Origin: Clavelina lepadiformis | Lineage: Eukaryota; Chordata; Ascidiacea; Aplousobranchia; Clavelinidae | Direction: 5' to 3' | NCBI RefSeq assembly: GCF_947623445.1 | Contig: NC_135243.1 | Coordinates: 14,572,501 to 14,636,500 of the forward strand | Length of the DNA: 64,000 bases | In this document: positions 25,201 through 40,603 of the stretch, piece after piece | Numbering within the stretch: position 1 is the first letter of the stretch | Layout: every line of letters starts with the position of its first letter | Notes under the pieces: generated by a model | Databases searched by the model: none | What the model saw: the letters and a program-made list of their open reading frames with translations, nothing else | What the model was told of the DNA's origin: nothing | Position numbers and translations under genes: made by a program

Positions 25201-28200
25201 GCTTAACTTCCGAGATCGAACGAGATCTGGTCTACTCAACCTGATATGGTCGTAAAAGATTTAGAATGAAAGAAAATGGCCTTTTCAATTCTAAATCGAT
25301 TGCATAGGAAATTCAAAAAAGCAAATAGTTGTTATAAATTTGATTGAAAGATACAGCATGACTAAAATGCTTACAACACCCGGTATTACCAGGCAATCAC
25401 CCATCCAAGTATTAACCGGGCCCGAGGTTGCTTAACTTCCGAGATCGGGTCTACTCAACCTGGTATGGTCGTAGGTGTTTTAAAGTGAAAGAAAATGGCT
25501 TTTTTAATTATAATTCGATTGCATAGGAAATTCAAAATCACAAACAGTTGCTATTACGTTAATTGAAATATACAGCATGACTAATATGCTTATAACACCC
25601 GGTATTCCCAGGTGGTCACCCATCCAAGTACTAACAGGGCCCGAGGTTGCTTAACTTCCGAGATCGAACGAGATCGGGTATACTCAACCTGGTATGGCCG
25701 TACGCGATTTCAAAAGAAAGAAAAGGGCATTTTCAATTATAATTCGATTGCATAGGAAAGTAAAAAACGCAAATAGTTGCTAGACATTTGATTGAAATAT
25801 ACAGCATGACTAAAATGCTTACAACACCCGTTATTCCCAGGCGGTCAACCATCCAAGTACTAACCGGGCCCGAGGTTGCTTAAATTCCGAGATCGTATCT
25901 ACTCAACCTGGTATGGTCGAAGGTGGGTTCAAATGAAAGGAAATGGCTTTTTCAATTATAATTCGATTGCATAGGAAATTCAAAATCGCAAATAGTTGCT
26001 ATAAATTTGATTGAAATATACAGCATGACTAAAATGCTTACAACACCCGGTATTACCAGGCGGTCACCCATCCAAGTACTAACCGGGCCCGAGGTTGCTT
26101 GACTTCCGAGATCTGGTCTACTCAACCTGGTATGGTCGTAGGTGATCTCAAAAGAAAGAAAATTGCCTTATGAATTCTAATTCGATTGCATAGGATATTC
26201 AAAGAGGCAAACAGATGTTATCAATTTAATTGAAGTATACAGCATGACTAAAATGCTTACAACACCCGGTATTCCCAGGCGGTCACCCATCCAAGTACTA
26301 ACCGGGCCCGAGGTTGCTTAACTTTCGAGATCGGGTCTACTCAACCTGGTATGGTCTAAGGCGAATTCAAAAGAAAGAAAATTGCTTTTTTAATTATAAT
26401 TCGTTTGCATAGGAAATTCAAAATCACAAACAATTGCTATATATTTAATTGAAATATACAGCATGACTAAAATGCTTACAACACCCGGTATTCCCAGTCG
26501 GTCACCCATCCAAGTACTAACCGGGCCCGAGGTTGCTTAACTTCCGAGATCGAACGAGATCGGGTCTACTCAACCTGGTATGGTCGTAGGTGATCTCAAA
26601 AGAAAGAAAATGGCCTTATGAATTCTAATTCGATTGCATAGGAAATTCAAAAAGGCAAACAGATGTTATCAATTTAATTGAAGTATACAGCTTGACTAAA
26701 ATGCTTACAACACCCGGTATTCCCAGTCGGTCACCCATCCAAGTACTAACCGTGCCCGAATTTGCTTAACTTCCGAGATCGAACGAGATCGGGTCTACTC
26801 AAACTGGTATGGTCGTAGGCAATTTCAAAAGGAAGAAAATGGTCTTTCCATTTCTTATTCGATTGAATAGGAAATTCAAAAAAGCAAATAGTTGTTATAA
26901 ATTTGATTGAAATATACAGCATGACTAAAATGCTTACAACACCCGGTATTCCCAGGAAGCCACCCATCCAACTACTAACCGGGTCCGAGGTTGCTTAAAC
27001 TCCGAGATCGGATCTACTCAACATGGTATGGTCGTAGGCAATTTCAAATGAAAGAAAATGGCTTTTTTAATTCTACTTCGATTGCATAGGACATTCAAAA
27101 ACGCAAACCGTTGCTATAAATTTAATTGAAATATACAGCATGACTAAAATGCTTACAACACCCGGTATTCCCAGGCTGTCACCCATCCAAGTACTAACCG
27201 GGCTCGAGGTTGCTTAACTTCCGAGATCAAACGAGATCGGGTCTACTCAACCTGGTATGGTCGAAGGCAATTTGAAAAGAAAGAAAATGGCTTTTTTAAT
27301 TATAATTCGATTGCATAAGAAATATAAAAACGCAAAGAGTTGCTATAAAAATAATTGAAATGTACAGCATGACTAAAATGCTTACAACACCCGATATTCC
27401 CAGGCGGTCACCCATCCAAGTACTAACCGGGCCCGAGGTTGCTTAACTTCCGAGATCGAACGAGATCGGGTCTACTCAACCTGGTATGGTCGTATGCGAT
27501 TTCAAGTGAAAGAAAATGGCCTTTTCAATTCTAATTAGATTAAAAAGGACATTCAAAAAAGCAAATAGTTGGTATAAATTTGAGTGAAAGATACAGCATG
27601 ACTAAAATGCTTACAAAACCCGGTATTCCCAGGCGGTCACCCATCCAAGTACTAACCGGGCCAGAGGTTGCTTAACTACGGAGTTTGGTTCTACTCAACC
27701 TGGTATGGTCGCATGCGATTTCAAATGAAAGAAAATGGCTTTTTAAATTATTATTCGATTGCATAGGAAATTCAAAAAAGAAAACAGTTACTATATATTT
27801 AATTGAAATATACAGCATGACTAAAATGCTTACAACACCCGTTATTCACAGGCGGTCACACATCCAAGTACTAACCGGGCCCGAGGTTGCTTAACTTCCG
27901 AGATCGAACGAGATCTGGTCTACTCAACCTGATATGGTCGTAAGAGATTTAGAATGAAAGAAAATGGCCTTTTCAATTCTAAATCGATTGCATAGGAAAT
28001 TCAAAAAAGCAAATAGTTGTTATAAATTTGATTGAAAGATACAGCATGACTAAAATGCTTACAACACCCGGTATTACCAGGCAATCACCCATCCAAGTAT
28101 TTACCGGGCCCGAGGTTGCTTAACTTCCGAGATCGGGTCTACTCAACCTGGTATGGTCGTAGGTGTTTTAAAGTGAAAGAAAATGGCTTTTTTAATTATA

Positions 28201-28680
28201 ATTCGATTGCATAGGAAATTCAAAATCACAAACAGTTGCTATTACGTTAATTGAAATATACAGCATGACTAATATGCTTATAACACCCGGTATTCCCAGG
28301 TGGTCACCCATCCAAGTACTAACAGGGCCCGAGGTTGCTTAACTTCCGAGATCGAACGAGATCGGGTATACTCAACCTGGTATGGCCGTACGCGATTTCA
28401 AAAGAAAGAAAAGGACATTTTCAATTATAATTCGATTGCATAGGAAATTCAAAAAAGTAAACAGATGTTATAAATTCAATTGAAGTATACAGCATGACTA
28501 AAATGCTTACAACACCCGGTATTCCCAGGCGGTCAACCATCCAAGTACTAACCGGGCCCGAGGTTGCTTAACTTGCGAGATCGAACGAGATCAAGTCTGC
28601 TCAACCTGGTATGGTCGAAGGCGATTTCAAAAGAAAGAAAATAGCATTTTCAATTCTAATTCGATTGCATAGGAAATTCA
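22290..28680. repeat. 6.4-kb duplicated segment, copy 1 (offset 18308)
   Basis: This segment matches 40598-46988 at a constant offset of 18,308 bp across many private variants (for example landmarks 24287/42595, 24997/43305, 26746/45054, 27685/45993). It includes the GGCAATTTGAAAAG spacer variant at both ends of the block. The copies diverge abruptly on the left before about 22290 and on the right at about 28680, inside a spacer. Confidence 0.82.
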
Positions 28681-31600
28681 AAACGCAAATAGTTGCTATA
28701 AATTTAATTGAAATATACAGAATGACTAAAATGCTTACAACACCCGGTATTCCCAGGCGGTCACCCATCCAAGTACTAACCGGGCCCGAGGTTGCTTGAC
28801 TTCCGAGATCGAACGAAATCAAGTCTGCTCAACCTGGTATGGTCGTAGGCGATTTCAAACGAAAGAAAATGGCAATTTCAATTCTATTTCGATTGCATAG
28901 GAAATTCAAAAAAGCAAATAGTTGATAAAAATTTAATTGAAATATACAGCATGTCTAAAATGCTTATTGCACCCGGTATTCCCAGGCAATCACCCATCCA
29001 AGTACTAACCGGGCCCGAGGTTGCTTAACTTCCGAGATCGGGTATACTCAACCTGGTATGGTCGTAGGTGTTTTCAAATGAAAGAAAATGGCCTTTTTAA
29101 TTATAATTCGATTGCATGGGAAATTCAAAATCACAAACAGTTGCTTTTAATTTAATTGAAATATACAGCATGACTAAATTGCTTATAAAACCCGGTATTC
29201 CCAGGCGGTCACCCATCCAAGTACTAACCGGGCCCGAGTTTGCTTAACTTCCGAAATCGAACGAGATCGGGTCTACTCAACCTGGTATGGTCGAAGGTGA
29301 TTTCAAAAGAAAGAAAATGGCTTTTTCAATTCTAATTCGATTGCATAAGAAATTCAAAACGGCATACAGATGTTATAAATTTAATTGAAGTATACAGCAT
29401 GACTAAAATGCTTACAACACCCGGTATTCCCAGGCGGTCACCCATACAAGTACTAACCGGGCCCGAGGTTGCTTAACTTCCGAGATCGAACGAGATCGGG
29501 TCTACTCAACCTGGTATGGTCGTAGGCAATTTCAAAAGAAAGAAAATGGCCTTTTCAATTCTAATTCGATTGCATAGGAAATTCAAAAAAGCAAATAGTT
29601 GCTAAAAATTTAATTGAAATATACAGCATGATTAAAATGCTTACAGCACCCGGTATTCCCAGGCGGTCACCCATCCAAGTACTAACCGGGCCCGAATTTG
29701 CTTAACTTCCGAGATCAGACGAGATCGGGTCTACTCAACCTGGTATGGTAGTAGGTGATTTCAAAAGAATTAAAATGGCGTTTTCAATTCTAATTCGATT
29801 GCATAGGAAATTCAAAAGCGCAAACATATGTTATAAATTTAATTGAAATATACAGCATGACTAAAATGCTTACAACACCCGGTATTCCCAGGCGGTCACC
29901 CTTCCAAGTACTAACCGGGCCCGAGGTTGCTTAACTTCCGAGATCGAACGAGATCGGGTCTACTCAACCTGGTATGGTCGTAGGCAATTTCAAAAGAAAG
30001 AAAATGGACTTTCCACTTCTATTTCGATTGCATAGGAAATTCAAAAAAGCAAATAGTTGTTATAAATTTGATTGAAATATACAGCATGACTAAAATGCTT
30101 ACAACACCCGGTATTACCAGGCAATCACACATCCAAGTACTAACCGGGCCCGAGGTTGCTTAACTTCCGAGATCGAACGAGATCGGGTCTACTCAACCTG
30201 GTATGGTCGTAGGCGATCTCAAAAGAAAGAAAATGGCCTTATGAATTCTAATTCGATTGCATAGGAAATTCAAAAAAGCAAATAGTTACTAAAAATTTAA
30301 TTGAAATATACAGCATGACTAAAATGCTTATAACACACGGTATTCCCAGGCGGTCACCCATCCAAGTACTAACTGGGCCCGAGGTTGCTTGACTTCCGAG
30401 ATCGAACGAGATCGGGACTATTCAACCTGGTATGGTCGTAGGTGATTTCAAAAGAAAGAAAATGGCCTTTTCAATTCTAATTCGATTGCATAGGAAATTC
30501 AAAAAGGCAAACAGATGTTATAAATTTAATTGAAATATACAGCATGACTAAAATGCTTACAACACCCGGTATTCCCAGGCGGTCACCCATCCAAGTACTA
30601 ACCGGGCCCGAGGTTGCTTAACTTCCGAGATCGAACGAGATCGGGTCTACTCAACCTGGTATGGTCGTAGGCGATTTTAAAACAAAGAAAAGAGCATTTT
30701 TAATTATAATTCGATTGCATAGGAAAGTAAAAATCACAAACAGTTGCTTTTAATTTAATTGAAATATACAGCATGACTCAATTGCTTATAACACCCGGTA
30801 TTCTCAGGCGGTCACCCATCCAAGTACTAACCGGGCCCGAGGTTGCTTAACTTCCGAGATCGAACGAGATCAGGTCTTCTCAACCGGGTATGGTCTTAGG
30901 CGATTTCAAAAGAAAGAAAATGGCAATTTCAATTCTAATTCGATTGCATAGGAAACTCAGAAAAGCAAATTGTTGCTAAAAATTTAATTGAATTATACAG
31001 CATGACTAAAATGCTTACAGCACCCGGTATTCCCAGGCGGTCACCCATTCAAGTACTAACCGGGCCCGAGGTTGCTTAACTTCCGAGATCGAACGAGATC
31101 GGTTCTACTCAACCTGATATGGTCGTAGGTGATCTCAAAAGAAAGAAAATGGCCTTATGAATTCTAATTCGAGTGCATAGGAAATTCAAAAGGGCAAACA
31201 GATGTTATAAATTTAATTGAAATATACAGCATGACTAAAATGCTTACAACACCCGGTATTTCCAGGCGGTCACCCATCCAAGTACTAACTGGGCCTGAGG
31301 TTGCTTAACTTCCGAGATCGGGTCTACTCAACCTGGTATGGTCGTAGGCAATTTCAAATGAAAGAAAATGGCTTTTTTAATTCTAATTCGATTGCATAGG
31401 ACATTCAAAAACGCAAATAGTTGCTATAAATTTAATTGAAATATACAGCATGACTGAAATGCTTACAACACCCGGTATTCCCAAGCGGTCACCCATCCAA
31501 GTACTAACCGGGCCCGAGGTTGCTTAACTTCCGAGATCGAACGAGATCAGGTCTGCTCAACCTGGTATGGTCGTAGGCGATTTCAAAACAAAGAAAATGG

Positions 31601-32035
31601 CTTTTTTAATTATAATTCGATTGCATAGGAAATTCAAAAAAGCAAATAGTTGCTATAAATTTAATTGAAATATACAGCTTGACTAAAATGCTTACAACAC
31701 CCGGTATTCCCAGGCGGTCACCCATCCAAGTACTAACCGTGCCCGAGGTTGCTTAACTTCCGAGATCGAACGAGATCGGGTCTACTCAAACTGGTATGGT
31801 CGTAGGCAATTTCAAAAGGAAGAAAATGGTCTTTCCACTTCTTATTCGATTGAATAGGAAATTCAAAAAAGCAAATAGTTGTTATAAATTTGATTGAAAT
31901 ATACAGCATGACTAAAATGCTTACAACACCCGGTATTCCCAGGAAGCCACCCATCTAACTACTAACCGGGTCCGAGGTTGCTTAAACTCCGAGATCGGAT
32001 CTACTCAACATGGTATGGTCGTAGGCAATTTCAAA

Positions 32036-35000
32036 TGAAAGAAAATGGCCTTATGAATTCTAATTCGATTGCATAGGAAATTCAAAAAGGCAAACAGATG
32101 TTATCAATTTAATTGAAGTATACAGCTTGACTAAAATGCTTACAACACCCGGTATTCCCAGGCGGTCACCCATCCAAGTACTAACCGTGCCCGAGGTTGC
32201 TTAACTTCCGAGATCGAACGAGATCGGGTCTACTCAAACTGGTATGGTCGTAGGCAATTTCAAAAGGAAGAAAATGGTCTTTCCATTTCTTATTCGATTG
32301 AATAGGAAATTCAAAAAAGCAAATAGTTGTTATAAATTTGATTGAAATATACAGCATGACTAAAATGCTTACAACACCCGGTATTCCCAGGAAGCCACCC
32401 ATCCAACTACTAACCGGGTCCGAGGTTGCTTAAACTCCGAGATCGGATCTACTCAACATGGTATGGTCGTAGGCAATTTCAAATGAAAGAAAATGGCTTT
32501 TTTAATTCTACTTCGATTGCATAGGACATTCAAAAACGCAAACCGTTGCTATAAATTTAATTGAAATATACAGCATGACTAAAATGCTTACAACACCCGG
32601 TATTCCCAGGCTGTCACCCATCCAAGTACTAACCGGGCTCGAGGTTGCTTAACTTCCGAGATCAAACGAGATCGGGTCTACTCAACCTGGTATGGTCGAA
32701 GGCAATTTGAAAAGAAAGAAAATGGCTTTTTTAATTATAATTCGATTGCATAAGAAATATAAAAACGCAAAGAGTTGCTATAAAAATAATTGAAATGTAC
32801 AGCATGACTAAAATGCTTACAACACCCGATATTCCCAGGCGGTCACCCATCCAAGTACTAACCGGGCCCGAGGTTGCTTAACTTCCGAGATCGAACGAGA
32901 TCGGGTCTACTCAACCTGGTATGGTCGTAGGCAATTTCAAAATAAAGAAAATGGACTTTCCACTTCTATTTCGATTGCATAGGAAATTCAAAAAAGCAAA
33001 TAGTTGTTATAAATTTGATTGAAATATACAGCATGACTAAAATGCTTACAACACCCGGTATTACCAGGCAATCACACATCCAAGTACTAACCGGGCCCGA
33101 GTTTGCTTAACTTCCGAGATCGAACGAGATCGGGTCTACTCAACCTGGTATGGTCGTAGGCGATCTCAAAAGAAAGAAAATGGCCTTATGAATTCTAATT
33201 CGATTGCATAGGAAATTCAAAAAAGCAAATAGTTACTAAAAATTTAATTGAAATATACAGCATGACTAAAATGCTTATAACACACGGTATTCCCAGGCGG
33301 TCACCCATCCAAGTACTAACTGGGCCCGAGGTTGCTTGACTTCCGAGATCGAACGAGATCGGGACTATTCAACTTGGTATGGTCGTAGGTGATTTCAAAA
33401 GAAAGAAAATGGCCTTTTCAATTCTAATTCGATTGCATAGGAAATTCAAAAAGGCAAACAGATGTTATAAATTTAATTGAAATATACAGCATGACTAAAA
33501 TGCTTACAACACCCGGTATTCCCAGGCGGTCACCCATCCAAGTACTAACCGGGCCCGAGGTTGCTTAACTTCCGAGATCGAACGAGATCGGGTCTACTCA
33601 ACCTGGTATGGTCGTAGGCGATTTTAAAACAAAGAAAAGAGAATTTTTAATTATAATTCGATTGCATAGGAAAGTAAAAATCACAAACAGTTGCTTTTAA
33701 TTTAATTGAAATATACAGCATGACTCAATTGCTTATAACACCCGGTATTCCCAGGCGGTCACCCATCCAAGTACTAACCGGGCCCGAGGTTGCTTAACTT
33801 CCGAGATCGAACGAGATCAGGTCTTCTCAACCGGGTATGGTCTTAGGTGATTTCAAAAGAAAGAAAATGGCAATTTCAATTCTAATTCGATTGCATAGGA
33901 AACTCAGAAAAGCAAATTGTTGCTAAAAATTTAATTGAAATATACAGCATGACTAAAATGCTTACAGCACCCGGTATTCCCAGGCGGTCACCCATTCAAG
34001 TACTAACCGGGCCCGAGGTTGCTTAACTACCGAGATCGAACGAGATCGGGTCTACTCAACCTGATATGGTCGTAGGTGATCTCAAAAGAAAGAAAATGGC
34101 CTTATGAATTCTAATTCGAGTGCATAGGAATGTCAAAAGGGCAAACAGATGTTATAAATTTAATTGAAATATACAGCATGACTAAAATGCTTACAACACC
34201 CGGTATTTCCAGGCGGTCACCCATCCAAGTACTAACTGGGCCTGAGGTTGCTTAACTTCCGAGATCGGGTCTACTCAACCTGGTATGGTCGTAGGCAATT
34301 TCAAATGAAAGAAAATGGCTTTTTTAATTCTAATTCGATTGCATAGGACATTCAAAAACGCAAATAGTTGCTATAAATTTAATTGAAATATACAGCATGA
34401 CTGAAATGCTTACAACACCCGGTATTCCCAAGCGGTCACCCATCCAAGTACTAACCGGGCCCGAGGTTGCTTAACTTCCGAGATCGAACGAGATCAGGTC
34501 TGCTCAACCTGGTATGGTCGTAGGCGATTTCAAAACAAAGAAAATGGCTTTTTTAATTATAATTCGATTGCATAGGAAATTCAAAAAAGCAAATAGTTGC
34601 TATAAATTTAATTGAAATATACAGCTTGACTAAAATGCTTACAACACCCGGTATTCCCAGGCGGTCACCCATCCAAGTACTAACCGTGCCCGAGGTTGCT
34701 TAACTTCCGAGATCGAACGAGATCGGGTCTACTCAAACTGGTATGGTCGTAGGCAATTTCAAAAGGAAGAAAATGGTCTTTCCACTTCTTATTCGATTGA
34801 ATAGGAAATTCATAAAAGCAAATAGTTGTTATAAATTTGATTGAAATATACAGCATGACTAAAATGCTTACAACACCCGGTATTCCCAGAAAGCCACCCA
34901 TCTAACTACTAACCGGGTCCGAGGTTGCTTAAACTCCGAGATCGGATCTACTCAACATGGTATGGTCGTAGGCAATTTCAAATGAAAGAAAATTGCTTTT

Positions 35001-36336
35001 TTAATTCTAATTCGATTGCATAGGACATTCAAAAACGCAAATAGTTGCTATAAATTTAATTGAAATATACAGCATGACTAAAATGCTTACAACACCCGGT
35101 ATTCCCAGGCAGTCACCCATCCAAGTACTAACCGGGCCCGAGGTTGCTTAACTTCCGAGATCGAACGAGATCGGGTCTACTCAACCTGGTATGGTCGTAT
35201 GCGATTTCAAGTGAAAGAAAATGGCCTTTTCAATTCTAATTAGATTGAAAAGGACATTCAAAAAAGCAAATACATGGTAAAAATTTGAGTGAAAGATACA
35301 GCATGACTAAAATGCTTACAAAACCCGGTATTCCCAGGCGGTCACCCATCCAAGTACTAACCGGGCCAGAGGTAGCTTAACTACCGAGTTTGGTTCTACT
35401 CAACCTGGTATGGTCGCATGCGATTTCAAATGAAAGAAAATGGCTTTTTAAATTATTATTCGATTGCATAGGAAATTCAAAAAAGAAAACAGTTACTATA
35501 TATTTAATTGAAATATACAGCATGACTAAAATGCTTACAACACCCGGTATTCACAGGCGGTCACACATCCAAGTACTAACCGGGCCCGAGGTTGCTTAAC
35601 TTCCGAGATCGAACGAGATCTGGTCTACTCAACCTGATATGGTCGTAAGAGATTTAGAATGAAAGAAAATGGCCTTTTCAATTCTAAATCGATTGCATAG
35701 GAAATTCAAAAAAGCAAATAGTTGTTATAAATTTGATTGAAAGATACAGCATGACTAAAATGCTTACAACACCCGGTATTACCAGGCAATCACCCATCCA
35801 AGTATTAACCGGGCCCGAGGTTGCTTAACTTCCGAGATCGGGTCTACTCAACCTGGTATGGTCGTAGGTGTTTTAAAGTGAAAGAAAATGGCTTTTTTAA
35901 TTATAATTCGATTGCATAGGAAATTCAAAATCACAAACAGTTGCTATTACGTTAATTGAAATATACAGCATGACTAATATGCTTATAACACCCGGTATTC
36001 CCAGGTGGTCACCCATCCAAGTACTAACAGGGCCCGAGGTTGCTTAACTTCCGAGATCGAACGAGATCGGGTATACTCAACCTGGTATGGCCGTACGCGA
36101 TTTCAAAAGAAAGAAAAGGGCATTTTCAATTATAATTCGATTGCATAGGAAAGTAAAAAACGCAAATAGTTGCTAGACATTTGATTGAAATATACAGCAT
36201 GACTAAAATGCTTACAGCACCCGGTATTCCCAGGCGGTCACCCATTCAAGTACTAACCGGGCCCGAGGTTGCTTAACTTCCGAGATCGAACGAGATCGGG
36301 TCTACTCAACCTGGTATGGTCGTAGGTGATCTCAAA
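32036..36336. repeat. 19-unit higher-order repeat, 4301 bp, copy 1
   Basis: Nineteen monomers, five of them short (near 32445, 34260, 34940, 35385, 35835). 19 x 229 minus 50 equals the 4301-bp period. The next copy starts directly at 36337. Paired landmarks are 32181/36482, 34680/38981 and 35390/39691. Identity holds until about 36216/40517, where the second copy switches to a different monomer. Confidence 0.83.
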
Positions 36337-39300
36337 AGAAAGAAAATGGCCTTATGAATTCTAATTCGATTGCATAGGAAATTCAAAAAGGCAAACAGAT
36401 GTTATCAATTTAATTGAAGTATACAGCTTGACTAAAATGCTTACAACACCCGGTATTCCCAGGCGGTCACCCATCCAAGTACTAACCGTGCCCGAGGTTG
36501 CTTAACTTCCGAGATCGAACGAGATCGGGTCTACTCAAACTGGTATGGTCGTAGGCAATTTCAAAAGGAAGAAAATGGTCTTTCCATTTCTTATTCGATT
36601 GAATAGGAAATTCAAAATCGCAAATAGTTGTTATAAATTTGATTGAAATATACAGCATGACTAAAATGCTTACAACACCCGGTATTCCCAGGAAGCCACC
36701 CATCCAACTACTAACCGGGTCCGAGGTTGCTTAAACTCCGAGATCGGATCTACTCAACATGGTATGGTCGTAGGCAATTTCAAATGAAAGAAAATGGCTT
36801 TTTTAATTCTACTTCGATTGCATAGGACATTCAAAAACGCAAACCGTTGCTATAAATTTAATTGAAATATACAGCATGACTAAAATGCTTACAACACCCG
36901 GTATTCCCAGGCTGTCACCCATCCAAGTACTAACCGGGCTCGAGGTTGCTTAACTTCCGAGATCAAACGAGATCGGGTCTACTCAACCTGGTATGGTCGA
37001 AGGCAATTTGAAAAGAAAGAAAATGGCTTTTTTAATTATAATTCGATTGCATAAGAAATATAAAAACGCAAAGAGTTGCTATAAAAATAATTGAAATGTA
37101 CAGCATGACTAAAATGCTTACAACACCCGATATTCCCAGGCGGTCACCCATCCAAGTACTAACCGGGCCCGAGGTTGCTTAACTTCCGAGATCGAACGAG
37201 ATCGGGTCTACTCAACCTGGTATGGTCGTAGGCAATTTCAAAAGAAAGAAAATGGACTTTCCACTTCTATTTCGATTGCATAGGAAATTCAAAAAAGCAA
37301 ATAGTTGTTATAAATTTGATTGAAATATACAGCATGACTAAAATGCTTACAACACCCGGTATTACCAGGCAATCACACATCCAAGTACTAACCGGGCCCG
37401 AGGTTGCTTAACTTCCGAGATCGAACGAGATCGGGTCTACTCAACCTGGTATGGTCGTAGGCGATCTCAAAAGAAAGAAAATGGCCTTATGAATTCTAAT
37501 TCGATTGCATAGGAAATTCAAAAAAGCAAATAGTTACTAAAAATTTAATTGAAATATACAGCATGACTAAAATGCTTATAACACACGGTATTCCCAGGCG
37601 GTCACCCATCCAAGTACTAACTGGGCCCGAGGTTGCTTGACTTCCGAGATCGAACGAGATCGGGACTATTCAACCTGGTATGGTCGTAGGTGATTTCAAA
37701 AGAAAGAAAATGGCCTTTTCAATTCTAATTCGATTGCATAGGAAATTCAAAAACGCAAACAGATGTTATAAATTTAATTGAAATATACAGCATGACTAAA
37801 ATGCTTACAACACCCGGTATTCCCAGGCGGTCACCCATCCAAGTACTAACCGGGCCCGAGGTTGCTTAACTTCCGAGATCGAACGAGATCGGGTCTACTC
37901 AACCTGGTATGGTCGTAGGCGATTTTAAAACAAAGAAAAGAGCATTTTTAATTATAATTCGATTGCATAGGAAAGTAAAAATCACAAACAGTTGCTTTTA
38001 ATTTAATTGAAATATACAGCATGACTCAATTGCTTATAACACCCGGTATTCCCAGGCGGTCACCCATCCAAGTACTAACCGGGCCCGAGGTTGCTTAACT
38101 TCCGAGATCGAACGAGATCAGGTCTTCTCAACCGGGTATGGTCTTAGGCGATTTCAAAAGAAAGAAAATGGCAATTTCAATTCTAATTCGATTGCATAGG
38201 AAACTCAGAAAAGCAAATTGTTGCTAAAAATTTAATTGAAATATACAGCATGATTAAAATGCTTACAGCACCCGGTATTCCCAGGCGGTCACCCATTCAA
38301 GTACTAACCGGGCCCGAGGTTGCTTAACTACCGAGATCGAACGAGATCGGGTCTACTCAACCTGATATGGTCGTAGGTGATCTCAAAAGAAAGAAAATGG
38401 CCTTATGAATTCTAATTCGAGTGCATAGGAAATTCAAAATAGCAAACAGATGTTATAAATTTAATTGAAATATACAGCATGACTAAAATGCTTACAACAC
38501 ACGGTATTTCCAGGCGGTCACCCATCCAAGTACTAACTGGGCCTGAGGTTGCTTAACTTCCGAGATCGGGTCTACTCAACCTGGTATGGTCGAAGGCAAT
38601 TTCAAATGAAAGAAAATGGCTTTTTTAATTCTAATTCGATTGCATAGGACATTCAAAAACGCAAATAGTTGCTATAAATTTAATTGAAATATACAGCATG
38701 ACTGAAATGCTTACAACACCCGGTATTCCCAAGCGGTCACCCATCCAAGTACTAACCGGGCCCGAGGTTGCTTAACTTCCGAGATCGAACGAGATCAGGT
38801 CTGCTCAACCTGGTATGGTCGTAGGCGATTTCAAAACAAAGAAAATGGCTTTTTTAATTATAATTCGATTGCATAGGAAATTCAAAAAAGCAAATAGTTG
38901 CTATAAATTTAATTGAAATATACAGCTTGACTAAAATGCTTACAACACCCGGTATTCCCAGGCGGTCACCCATCCAAGTACTAACTTTGCCCGAGGTTGC
39001 TTAACTTCCGAGATCGAACGAGATCGGGTCTACTCAAACTGGTATGGTCGTAGGCAATTTCAAAAGGAAGAAAATGGTCTTTCCACTTCTTATTCGATTG
39101 AATAGGAAATTCAAAAAAGCAAATAGTTGTTATAAATTTGATTGAAATATACAGCATGACTAAAATGCTTACAAAACCCGGTATTCCCAGGAAGCCACCC
39201 ATCTAACTACTAACCGGGTCCGAGGTTGCTTAAACTCCGAGATCGGATCTACTCAACATGGTATGGTCGTAGGCAATTTCAAATGAAAGAAAATGGCTTT

Positions 39301-40517
39301 TTTAATTCTAATTCGATTGCATAGGACATTCAAAAACGCAAATAGTTGCTATAAATTTAATTGAAATATACAGCATGACTAAAATGCTTACAACACCCGG
39401 TATTCCCAGGCAGTCACCCATCCAAGTGCTAACCGGGCCCGAGGTTGCTTAACTTCCGAGATCGAACGAGATCGGGTCTACTCAACCTGGTATGGTCGTA
39501 TGCGATTTCAAGTGAAAGAAAATGGCCTTTTCAATTCTAATTAGATTGAAAAGGACATTCAAAAAAGCAAATAGTTGGGATAAATTTGAGTGAAAGATAC
39601 AGCATGACTAAAATGCTTACAAAACCCGGTATTCCCAGGCGGTCACCCATCCAAGTACTAACCGGGCCAGAGGTTGCTTAACTACCGAGTTTGGTTCTAC
39701 TCAACCTGGTATGGTCGCATGCGATTTCAAATGAAAGAAAATGGCTTTTTAAATTATTATTCGATTGCATAGGAAATTCAAAAAAGAAAACAGTTACTAT
39801 ATATTTAATTGAAATATACAGCATGACTAAAATGCTTACAACACCCGGTATTCACAGGCGGTCACACATCCAAGTACTAACCGGGCCCGAGGTTGCTTAA
39901 CTTCCGAGATCGAACGAGATCTGGTCTACTCAACCTGATATGGTCGTAAAAGATTTAGAATGAAAAAAAATGGCCTTTTCAATTCTAAATCGATTGCATA
40001 GGAAATTCAAAAAAGCAAATAGTTGTTATAAATTTGATTGAAAGATACAGCATGACTAAAATGCTTACAACACCCGGTATTACCAGGCAATCACCCATCC
40101 AAGTATTAACCGGGCCCGAGGTTGCTTAACTTCCGAGATCGGGTCTACTCAACCTGGTATGGTCGTAGGTGTTTTAAAGTGAAAGAAAATGGCTTTTTTA
40201 ATTATAATTCGATTGCATAGGAAATTCAAAATCACAAACAGTTGCTATTACGTTAATTGAAATATACAGCATGACTAATATGCTTATAACACCCGGTATT
40301 CCCAGGTGGTCACCCATCCAAGTACTAACAGGGCCCGAGGTTGCTTAACTTCCGAGATCGAACGAGATCGGGTATACTCAACCTGGTATGGCCGTACGCG
40401 ATTTCAAAAGAAAGAAAAGGGCATTTTCAATTATAATTCGATTGCATAGGAAAGTAAAAAACGCAAATAGTTGCTAGACATTTGATTGAAATATACAGCA
40501 TGACTAAAATGCTTACA
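36337..40517. repeat. 19-unit higher-order repeat, copy 2 (right end replaced)
   Basis: Tandem partner of 32036-36336. From about 36990 it also serves as the first copy of a nested 3614-bp, 16-unit repeat with the following block, so at least two unequal exchanges of different register are superimposed here. Confidence 0.8.
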
Positions 40518-40603
40518 ACACCCGTTATTCCCAGGCGGTCAACCATCCAAGTACTAACCGGGCCCGAGGTTGCTTAAATTCCGAGATCGTATCTACTCAA
40601 CCT
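36990..40603. repeat. 16-unit higher-order repeat, 3614 bp, copy 1
   Basis: Sixteen monomers with five short ones give 3664 minus 50 = 3614 bp, matching landmark pairs 37005/40619, 38981/42595 and 39691/43305. The match to the next block ends at about 40616/44230, where GGCAATTTG is replaced by GGTGGGTTC in the spacer next to the gene start. Confidence 0.82.
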